Shown: positions 55,460-64,000 of the stretch, piece after piece
How the letters are laid out: the number at the start of each line of letters is the position of its first letter
Numbering within the stretch: the first letter of the stretch is position 1
From: Leptobrachium leishanense
Lineage: Eukaryota; Chordata; Amphibia; Anura; Megophryidae
Assembly: GCA_009667805.1 (NCBI GenBank)
Contig: CM019070.1
Coordinates: forward strand, 56,281,735-56,345,734
DNA: 64,000 nucleotides
Direction: 5' to 3'
The notes under the pieces: model-generated
The model's input: the letters and a program-made list of their open reading frames with translations, nothing else
Told to the model about the DNA's origin: nothing
Database searches by the model: none
Position numbers and translations under genes: made by a program

Positions 55460-57405
55460 CAGGGTTATTCAAAGAGATCCGAATTGCTTGAGAAAGGTAA
55501 CCAAACACTGAAAATCAGCGATCGGTTACCTTTCCTGGCCATTCGGCTATCCAGAGAGCAGGCAATTTGCCAAATCCTAGCGAATAGCCTGAACATACGG
55601 TGCCTGTTCGGCAGTGGCGTAGCGTGGGTTGTCAGCGCCCGGGGCAAGGCAAGAATTGTGCGCCCCCCCAACCTGTGGACATGGTAACACACCATGATTC
55701 CCTTCTACCAGTAGCGTATTGACCCTGTTACCCCACAAGCACAAGTATTGTATATTAACAAAATACTGATATAATAAAAAAATGAAACACACATGCCCCC
55801 CCACGCTATGCCACTGCTACCAGTCACCCTGTTCCAGTATACCCTAGCATAGTTCCACTCTCTCACTATACCCAGTCACTCTCTCCAAGTACCCCAGTCA
55901 CTCTCTCCCAGTACTCCCAGTCACTCCCAGTAACCCCCAGTCACTCCCAGTATCCCCCAGTCACTCTCTCTCTCCCAGTAACCCCCAGTCTCTCAATCTT
56001 TCTCCAAGTACTCCCACTTTCTCCCAGTACCCCAGTCACTCGCTCTCTCTATCCAAGTATCTCCAGTCACTTTCTCCCAGTATTCCCAGTCATTCTCTCC
56101 CTGAACCTCCAGTCACTGTCTCTCTGTACCCCTCACTGTGTGTTGGTCACGCTGCTCTGGTGTCACACAGTGTTGCCAACCTGTGTGGAGTTGCTGGTGG
56201 CCTGGGGGGGCTGTCCAGGGGGCTTAGTGGAGACCGAATTTTAAATTGTGCTGCAGGGCAGGTGTCTCCCTCCCTCCTCCCTGGTCAGCAGCTGCAGGGC
56301 TGCCAGTTGCAGGGGGCTGGAACAGTGCTTCAAGGGGGTTTGACATGTGTGGTACAGGGTGTTCCGTCGAATAATGCTGCTCTGCTTCATGTGACTCATG
56401 TCGGCGTTAAGAAGGAGTCAGGACAGGGCCAGAATTTTCTGTCCTGGTCCTCCCATCTGGATGCTGAGTGCTAAGTCACCACCGGCGCTGCAAAACTGGG
56501 AGACACCTTGCTGATCCCTGCTGGAAAATATTAGTGGTTCAAATTTCTTTTGAAATTTTGCGCCCCCTAAGAAAATTGCACCCGGGGCGACCGCCCCGAG
56601 GTACCCCCCACGCTACGCCACTGCTGTTCCAGGCCTGTTCGAGGGCAGTGAAAACCCCATGAAGCACTGCTTCGGCTATTCAGAGAACACAAACCAGCAG
56701 TGAAAGGTTCCCCTAATGTCCTGCCATTCGGGGGTTTCATGCGGCAAATTTATTCAGGAGAATCCCATAGGCTTCAATGTTAAAAATATTCCTGTTTTAA
56801 TTTAATATCTAATAAACCGTTCATTATAAAATTATGCAGTAAAGAGTCTCTTTATTTATAGATTTTTTAGGATATTTTAAGCATTTTTATGATGTTTTTT
56901 TTTTTTTTAAAAGTCAGATTTTTTTTTTTATTATTATTTATTTTTAAGTTTACTTATTTTTTCTGTAACAGCCCTCTTTATTATCATTCCCTGGACCTCA
57001 TATGTAAATTTCAGACATTTTCGCTCAGTAGTCTCTTTGCAAACAGAGTTTTACTTTTCAATCATTCATGCAAACTGTTTTCCAAATTTATTCACTGCCC
57101 TCTCTCTGCGGTGTCGGCTTTCTCCAGAGGCTTCGCTGTGGGCGATCGGCTCCTGCTCGGTTTTTCCGTGGTATTCGGCAGGTTAATCCAGATGTTTTTG
57201 CGTGTTTTCGGCATGCATTCGCTGGGTTTTGCGGTTAGTTTTCGTCGGGTTTGCGGTAGCTTTTCCCTGCAATTCGGGGGCCCTGTGGTGTTTGCTGAAT
57301 ACACCGCAGGGTCACCGAAATGGGATCGGCAAAAGGAACCGAATTGAAGAGAACGAAAAGTCACCGAACGTGCAGTGACTTTTCGAATCTCTTTGAATTA
57401 CCCTG
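55460..57405. mobile_element. DNA element, CAGGGTTATTCAAAGAGAT termini
   Basis: The left end CAGGGTTATTCAAAGAGATC and the right end ATCTCTTTGAATTACCCTG are inverted repeats. The interior follows the element at 59321-60235 (GGTTACCTTTCCTGGCCATT, TACGGTGCCTGTTCG, AATCTAATAAACCGTT, TGTGGTGTTTGCTGAATACA). A hAT element is inserted at 55612-56623. No transposase; superfamily unresolved because no clear target duplication is visible. Confidence 0.78.
55612..56623. mobile_element. non-autonomous hAT element, CAGTGGCGTAGCGTGGG termini
   Basis: The ends CAGTGGCGTAGCGTGGG and CCCACGCTACGCCACTG are near-perfect inverted repeats. The flanks CTGTTCGG and CTGTTCCA agree at six of eight bases. The sister element at 59460 lacks the insertion. 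The interior has GCGCCC-type subterminal boxes and loosely tandem CCAGTCACTCTCTCCCAGTA repeats at 55860-56130. No transposase. Confidence 0.85.
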
Positions 57406-58492
57406 AATGTCTTAATACTTTATCCACACTGGCACTATTATAAAATTTAAACTTCTGAACCCTCCGCCCCCCCCACCCCAAGACAGAATAAAACGCTTTA
57501 AGGATAAAACCAATACGCAAAAATTATGTGATGTAATAAATAAAAAAATGCATATCTCCCGTAGTCCCAATATCGTGTGACATAGAATAACCTGGAAATT
57601 TAAATTGATGAAATATGCTGTATAATTATTCGGTACACTAAGTCCAAACTATATTTGCTAATAATAAATTCAAAGCCTTGCTGTGGCTCTTTTATAAAAA
57701 AATAAATAGAATCGGGTTGACAGCAATGTATTCACGAGTTTCCATTTTCTAATTGTGAGGTAAATGGATTTATTTTAATTGTTGACCTTTTACTCCAAAA
57801 TAATTTTTGCTTTTCTTTAATGCATTAATAATTATTACTTAAGTGCTGCTTGGGAGTTTTAATCATCCTGCCCATTGTGATCGTGGTTCATTGGCTAGGT
57901 GTTTTTTAGAATGGTTTCTAGCCATGTTTTCTAAAGCTTGCACTGAAATTCAATAACCGTTCTGGGCAAGTGCTCTTCAGATGTCACCAGGGAACACTTA
58001 CAATACAGCTCTTTAAATTAACTGAAATGAAAGACACATTCTGTATTTATGAACTGGAAAATAGTATGTTTTGGGTATTTTTAACCAAAGAAATCCAATG
58101 CAGAGATTTCAATATGAAAAACATGTATATTTGCCCTGCCTTATAGAGGCAAGCTTTGTTTCCTACTTTATTGTGACATTCTTTTTTCACGTCCTGCTCC
58201 TAAACCTGGCCTTTTATTCATTACCGTGTAGGATTGTTTTCTATGGTTTGGTTTAGAAAATGTTAATTCAAGGATATAGAATTTATGATCCATTCTAGTC
58301 CTATTCAAATATATCCAAGCCGCGGGATGAAAATATAAACATTTCTGCTCCAAATTTTTACTGTTCTCTATATTTAACTCTTTACCCTTTACTGTACTGA
58401 TAAATGAACCTGTAGCAACTTCCTACACTCTTCCAATTAGTAGGATCAGGTCCACCCTCAGTCTGGATATATATCTCAGCGTGTGACACTTA
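57406..58492. other. intronic sequence, nothing recognised
   Basis: AT-rich sequence between two transposons. No gene, RNA or repeat boundary supported. Confidence 0.5.
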
Positions 58493-58903
58493 GGCTAGGG
58501 TCAGACTAACGCATTTTTCATGTCTACCGTCAAAACGTGCGTCTGGACGCACGTTTTTGACAGAATACGCGATCGCGGTCATACGATGCGCAATTACGGC
58601 CGTGATTTTTGACGGAGCTATAAAAAACAAATGGACGTGATGTTGGCCAGACATGTGCAGCGTTTGATGTCTCCTAATCACGCACACACGCCGCTATGCC
58701 GAAGCAGCGCACTCTGTCCATCAGTACTAGCGGTTCAACATTATAGAAAAAATTGCATTCGTTTGCTGCTTGCGTTGCGCGGCTGAATTTTCCTGCGGCC
58801 GTACTTTGTATGTTGGCCGTCATTGGACGTCATTTGCTGCTACCACGGCTGTAATAAAGTGCGGCTAAACGTACGTTCGCACTGCGTTCGTCTGACCCCA
58901 GCC
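58493..58903. mobile_element. Harbinger-type MITE
   Basis: The ends GGCTAGGGTCAGACTAACGC and TTCGTCTGACCCCAGCC lie within TTA at 58490-58492 and 58904-58906. 411 bp, CpG-rich interior, including GCGATCGCGGTCATACGATG as in 35160. Same family as 24459-24885. Confidence 0.82.
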
Positions 58904-59320
58904 TTAAAGATACTCTGCATTTGCATTGTATAGAATTACAATTCTTGATTATAGAGCTGTTGTGTTTGCCAGCACTGCATATATGTATGAACAAGCATTT
59001 CAGTGACTCACTAGACCACCAATGGGCAAGTGAATCTTCCGATTATATAGCTGTGGTTTTCATGTTTCTTTAACAATAACTTGCAGCAAAGAGATGGAAC
59101 TGGTATCCCAATCCATTAAAACCACTTTAATGGGAACACAACAGCAACATTTCACTGTATTGACCAGCTTGACAAAGACTGGTCTGTACATCCAAAACCT
59201 CATTGAATACCCTTTAAAGTAGTTTTACATGATTAGATTGCCACGTCACTCTCATTTACAAAAAATGACCTGTGGTGTTTTTTTTGCTGCTCCGCTCCCT
59301 AGACACCAATCCTGGACAAT
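58904..59320. other. intronic sequence, nothing recognised
   Basis: A stretch near 59100-59190 (TGGGAACACAACAGCAACAT and CTTGACAAAGACTGG) looks like a worn dispersed repeat, but I cannot assign it. Confidence 0.35.
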
Positions 59321-60235
59321 CTGGGTTTTTCAAAGAGATCCGAATTGTGGCCGAAAGGTAGCTGAACAGTGAAATTCAGCGTACGGTTACCTTTCCTGGC
59401 CATTCAGCTATTCAAAGAGCAGGCAGTTGGCCAAATGTTGGCGAATTGCCTGCACATACGGTGCCTGTTCGAGGGCAGTGAGATCCCCATTGAGAAGAAA
59501 TGCTTCGTCTATTCAGAGAACTAAAACCAGCAGTGAAAAGTTGCCGAATTGCCCTGCTGTTCGGTGGTTTCATGCGGCAGATTTATTCAGACGAATCCCA
59601 TAGGCTTCACTGTTAAAAATATTCCCGTTTGGTTCAAAATCTAATAAACCGTTGATTATAATATTCTGCAGTAAAGTCTCTTTATCTATAGATTTATTTT
59701 TTTCTGATCTTTTAGGCATTTTTTGGTATTTTTTGGGAAAATTATTTATTTTATTTTTTTAAATCGTTTTTTTTCTTTCTTCTGCAACAGCCCTTTTTAT
59801 TATCATTCATTGGATCTTATATGTAAATTTAAGACATTTTCCTTCTGTAGTTTCTTTGCAAACAGCGTTTCACTTTTCAAACATTCAAGCGTACAGTGGG
59901 TTTTTGGGTTTTTTTTCTTGTTTTTTTTCCACTCTATTCGTCTGCGGTGTCGGGTTTTTCCGGCGGCTGCTCTGCGCTGTGATCGGCGGCTGCTCGGGTT
60001 TCTTCGGCGGGGTTAATCCAGATGTTTTTGCGGGTTTCGGTGTGCATTCGCCGGGTTTTGCGGTGAGTGTTCGTCAGGTTTGCCGCGGCTTTTTCCTGCG
60101 CTACGATGGCCCTGTGGTGCTTGCTGAATACACCGCAGGGTCGCCGAAATGGGATCGCCAAAATCGCATCGAATTGAAGAGAACAAAAAGTCACCGAACG
60201 TGCAGTGACTTTTCGATTCTCTTTGAATAACCCTG
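59321..60235. mobile_element. DNA element, sister of 55460-57405
   Basis: The termini are CTGGGTTTTTCAAAGAGATC and TTCTCTTTGAATAACCCTG. 915 bp without nested insertion, so it serves as the empty site for 55612-56623. The flanks ACAAT and ATTGT are complementary, so the inverted repeat may extend outward. No transposase. Confidence 0.78.
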
Positions 60236-60970
60236 ATTGTTGGAATACTTCTAGTGCGAGTGCAAGTCCCTATTAAATAATAATCTAATGGACTCCCAAA
60301 TGGCTTCGTCGGTGGATTCATCATGTATGGGTCACCTCCTCCATACTGCTTTAGCTTAATTTTCCCTATTTGTAGTTTATTAACTGTTCACAGAACTCAT
60401 TCTTAATTTACTTATCTTTTGTAATTTACTGTTTTTTTGTACAATAATCCAAATTACCCAATGCATGCTTTCTGTTTCTTCTAGATTGGGAAATGTCAGT
60501 TTTCACAAATTCAATTACATTTGCATGAGATAAATGTTTTGAACACCTTCTCTGAAAACTGATCCCGTCCCAAGCCGCCTGGTCTCCATATGCTGTGGAG
60601 GTGGACAAACAAGTATAAACAATCTTGATTTATCCCGGAAAAGACTCTGTCCTATGGGTCGTGCCCTTAAAAGTTCAGACTCCTGTCTATATTAGGCCTT
60701 TTATGAACTGTATTGTACATCATTGTTGACTTAGGGAGTAGTTTTATAAAGTTTTTAGAAATGGAAATGAAGAAAAAAATGCTTTGAAAGTGCCAATTGT
60801 CAAATGTGAACCAGATTTTGAAATAATAAAACATTCACTTCTCATTATTTCTCTGGCTCGGCATTTCTCTTACCCTGCCAGAAGAATAATGAATTTTTTT
60901 GTGTTTTTCCTCTTCCCAGTTAATGTAACTTTTAAAACCCTATCCTTAAACTATTTTGTTTCTATACCAG
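60236..60970. other. intron, nothing recognised
   Basis: The last 60 bases form a pyrimidine-rich approach to the acceptor at 60970. No other feature supported. Confidence 0.5.
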
Positions 60971-61018
60971 GGATCGGGTAATGAAGATCGACAGAAGTGT
61001 AGTGTATGTACAACAAAG
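60971..61018 (+). CDS. exon of the RING-CH gene, last Cys pair of the finger
   Basis: The 48-bp exon lies between TTTCTATACCAG and a strong donor, AAG followed by GTAAGT. Read in phase 0, it gives GSGNEDRQKCSVCTTK. The C-x2-C completes the C4HC3 set begun in 52964-53082: the spacing from the previous Cys (about 17 residues) lies within the range for RING-CH domains. The matching phase, splice sites and zinc-ligand spacing across 7.9 kb are strong evidence that the exons belong together and that the domain is intact. Confidence 0.87.
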
Positions 61019-61247
61019 GTAAGTCAAAATGTATTGGGAGGGGACAATCAACACACCTTCACGATCTCTGCATAAGAATGGTTAATTATCCATAGAGTAG
61101 AGTTGGTAATGTTCTCCAAATAATTTTATTTTTTATGTATTGTTTGCAGATACATTCAGGCTTGTAATTAATTTTTATTTATATTAACCTTTTTTTAAGA
61201 ATCTTTTATTTTTTCTATTTGATTGTAAAACTTTTTGTTCTTCACAG

Positions 61248-61405
61248 TAAAACTCGACCGGCAAACTCAGGTGCTCACATGGGTTTTGGTGTTTCTATGT
61301 GGTTGCGTAGAACACATAATGCTCTTCCTAGTTGAGGAGATGCTTTTAAATAAAATGATTCGGCAACCTATTGCCCAAATTCAAATTGAGCTGTACACAT
61401 CTTAA
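61248..61405 (+). CDS. possible next RING-CH exon, hydrophobic, out of phase
   Basis: TTTTTGTTCTTCACAG is a good acceptor ending at 61247. From 61250 a frame encodes KLDRQTQVLTWVLVFLCGC and runs 51 codons to TAA at 61403. It contains a hydrophobic stretch like a membrane segment, which would suit a MARCH-type protein just after its finger. However, joining from 61018 in phase 0 makes the first codon TAA. Either one base is missing here, a small exon lies between, or the ORF is chance. Confidence 0.35.
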
Positions 61406-62059
61406 GAAAATTTGAGATATTGCTGAAGAAATCTGAGAGAGGTGATTTTTAGTTTGTTGAACTGTATGGTAATCGCCATGCATGTAATTCTTTAAATTAC
61501 AGGACCAGACACTTTCATATTTGAAGGGCATGTTCCTTGTGCTTGGTGGACTTCATGTGTGGACTAAATACTATGTATTGCTGGTTAAAGTTGTGGAGAG
61601 CTCTACACATATTATCCTTTCTGAACATTAAAATGCACCTGTACCTTTTTTATCCATTTTTTTTTCTGTATAACCTGTACCTGATATCCCATCACGAGCC
61701 GGATATCATATTGGACCTTTTATGATCGGTAACCTAAAAGATGCAGCCTTTTAGGCTGGGGACCATTAGGGCACCCAAAGTGTATCCATTGTGACTCTCC
61801 CCCCCCCCAGGAGGCTCACACTTTGTAGAGCTGTGCGCACAGTGAGGTGGTCTCACGGACATTCTTTCCACACCCCTGTGCCTCAGTCCTAAGCTGCATA
61901 AAAAAACTTGGTTAAAAAGTCTATCCAATTCAGCCACGACCTTGTCATGGCAAGAGAACAAGAGTTTAGTGCAGCGCCAATAATAGTTCAGAATAGTATT
62001 GGCGTCGCTACCTGCTATCCACTTATGAATGTTGTCTCTGCCACACGATAATCAAAAAA
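61406..62059. other. no recognisable feature
   Basis: No gene or repeat boundary supported. A C-run lies at 61800-61809. Confidence 0.45.
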
Positions 62060-62860
62060 TGGCAAATGAAATACAAAGTAAGTTCAAAGTGAAGCGCATC
62101 CGATGATCGAGATAATTGAATGTTGCCTAGATGTTCAACGTCACAGATATCGTGAATAGTACCTTGAAAGAAAAACAAAAATATCGTGGCATAAAATTTA
62201 CATCTTCCCACTAACATTTTTAATTGCCATGTGCTGCTGACCTAACCTCTCCACTCCTCTAAGGATTTCATGGAAGGTGTGAAAACCAGTTTCCGGGCGC
62301 ACCATCCTAGGACCTGGGCAAGTTCCTATGCTGTGTGAGCGTTCCTATCACAACAATATTGTTCTATCTCCAGTTTGCTCTATGGTCTCGGTTTTTTAGT
62401 GAAAATCTAGAGAAGTAAACGGAGAGTCTTCGGGCTGGTGGATGGCTACTAATAACCCAGAAGCAAATAATCTAGAGACAGATATAGCTCCTAAAAAATG
62501 TGAGTGGGAAGATGTAAATCCCCTTCTTTTTATTGAGATACACTTTACGCTATGGTATAAATTTTTGGTTTTCTTTCTTTTGAGATACTATTCACATTAT
62601 CTGTGACGTTGAACATATAGGTAATATCCAATTGTCTAGAGCCGTGGTTCCCAACTGCGATCCTCAAGTACTCTGAACAGGCCAGGTTTTCCAGATCTCT
62701 GAAGCACAGCACAGGTTATATGATTTGCTGCTCAGAGATTCCAGGATTCAGTCTGCATTTCCCCAGGGTAATCCTTAGGGATATTTGTGGGTCGTGGTTG
62801 GGAACCACTGTTCTAGATCACTGGGTGCACTTCACTTTTTACGCTATTCCATTCTCATAG
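62060..62860. mobile_element. inverted-repeat element interrupted by a MITE
   Basis: The left arm (about 62060-62217, containing TTCAACGTCACAGATA and CATCTTCCCACT) pairs with the right arm (about 62500-62860, containing AGTGGGAAGATG and TGTGACGTTGAACAT) across a ~290-bp loop, with moderate divergence. A hAT-type MITE interrupts the right arm. No coding sequence. Confidence 0.65.
62642..62810. mobile_element. small hAT-type MITE
   Basis: The ends CCGTGGTTCCCAACTGCG and GGTTGGGAACCACTG form inverted repeats. The flanks GTCTAGAG and TTCTAGAT match at six of eight bases. 169 bp. The same family as the remnant at 7410-7580. Confidence 0.78.
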
Positions 62861-64000
62861 TAAACATTAAAGATCAATATCCCTTTTTAAACAGGTGGTG
62901 CGATTGCCCCAGTCTACAAATGGTCTGGGGAAAACATTCATTCACTGGTTTCTTAAGTTTTGAGGAAAGTAATAACGTTAAAACTTTCACCTGGCAAAAT
63001 CAACACAAGAACGTCTAAGGAAAGTAAACTATTAAGATATTGGCTGCCGGAAAGATATTTGCTGGGAATTGGTTTTTGATAGATTATACTTTTGCTATAG
63101 AAGTATAATCAAATATCTGATAGGCCGACACTGGATTAACTGTCTCTGCCATCCCTTGAATGCGTGTGAGCAGGTATGTGGTCCATGGATAGAGTTTGAT
63201 GGCTAATGGTATATGATTATAATCCTGTATTTCTGACCATTTGCTAAATCTTCCACTCAAACCCCAAAAGTTATGGTCTAAAATGACATGGTAAAATCTG
63301 AGGCAACAAACATGAAATAAATTAACTTGTCTCCAGTAACGCCTTTGAGTCTCTACCGAAACAGAATATACGTAATGGATTGAACGCCCATATGTGAGAT
63401 CATAGGCGTGCACAGATGGATGTGCACACTTTGTGAACTGCCCCGGCTTTTGAAGTTTTTGGATTCCATCTACATCTCTTTGTGTTATTTGGCTTCATGA
63501 AGATCTTAAAAATTAAGGGTGTGCACACGTTACGTTACTTAACAATTGAGCTGCGCACACTCATGTTTGATACTATCACATTGCTTGGATATGAAACCAG
63601 AGCTTCCATAAATGCGTTTGTTTTTTTTTTGTTTTTTTAACTTGGTGAAACCGTTTAGAGAAACCATTATGTAGATGGTTGGGATTGAATTCAGAATCCA
63701 AATCTCATGGATTCCAAAATAATTTGGATTCAAAATTTCCTATTTTGATTGATCTGAAAATATTGGACCGATGCAACACCAGATCGGTTTGGGAAATTCC
63801 TATATGGGAAATAGGGTTACTGTAGGGGCTAAGGTTACTTTGAGGATTGTGGTTACCACCATTTCTGCTTCTTTTTCGATAAGATAGGGAACTTGCATTG
63901 CACAGGAGTGCAAATTAATCAAATCCTCCAAATTGCTTCTATTTATAGTCAGAAAACATGATCAACAATTCTTCTAGTTCAGAATCCATGATTTTCAGTT
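62861..64000. other. no recognisable feature
   Basis: Short ORFs without domains. No exon continuing the RING-CH gene is visible to the right edge. Confidence 0.45.

Noticed and set aside
63084..63413. 109-residue minus-strand ORF near the right edge
   Set aside because: No motif, no splice context, and amino-acid composition typical of chance ORFs in AT-rich DNA.

Overview
The window is vertebrate nuclear DNA, most likely from a frog with a large, repeat-rich genome. There is no operon-like coding. Canonical GT-AG splice sites flank two small exons, and nearly all other recognisable sequence is transposon-derived: hAT, PIF/Harbinger-type, TTAA-target (piggyBac/Kolobok-type) and Tc1 DNA elements, a CR1-clade LINE, and LTR elements. 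The frog assignment is an inference from this mixture and from several repeat styles familiar from anuran genomes.

Layout. 1-723: 5' end of a hAT transposon (minus strand). 724-9230: mostly unrecognised sequence with a long inverted repeat (2695-3122), small MITEs, a probable solo LTR (5344-6432) and a Tc1 5' end (6866-7374). 9231-12010: a CR1-like LINE with endonuclease and reverse-transcriptase domains, broken. 12331-17575: Harbinger-type MITEs, a hAT element carrying a 1.5-kb G-rich minisatellite (14837-17018, perfect 8-bp target duplication) and a solo LTR (17044-17575). 18990-30587: two large BED-finger hAT transposase copies fused head to head. The first is interrupted by a 4.3-kb relative (22680-26999) that itself contains a TTAA element made largely of hairpins, a Harbinger MITE and a CR1 fragment. 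31977-37686: a TTAA element holding a solo LTR, a Harbinger MITE holding a solo LTR, and another hAT element. 40150-41850: a 22-bp minisatellite and a GC-rich hairpin. 42129-51553: a third hAT transposase copy (minus strand) interrupted by an LTR retrotransposon (44306-48862) with a zinc-knuckle ORF but no pol.

The only host gene I can support is on the plus strand: exons at 52964-53082 and 60971-61018 join in phase to give a complete RING-CH (C4HC3, MARCH-type) zinc-binding domain, so the gene is probably a ubiquitin E3 ligase. The 7.9-kb intron between them is filled with MITEs and TTAA elements. A possible next exon at 61248 does not join in frame.

The most informative parts are the nested insertions. 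Because several copies of the same hAT element are present, each can serve as the empty site for the others, which fixes insertion boundaries and target duplications without a database. All boundaries were read by eye; those described as approximate may be off by tens of bases.
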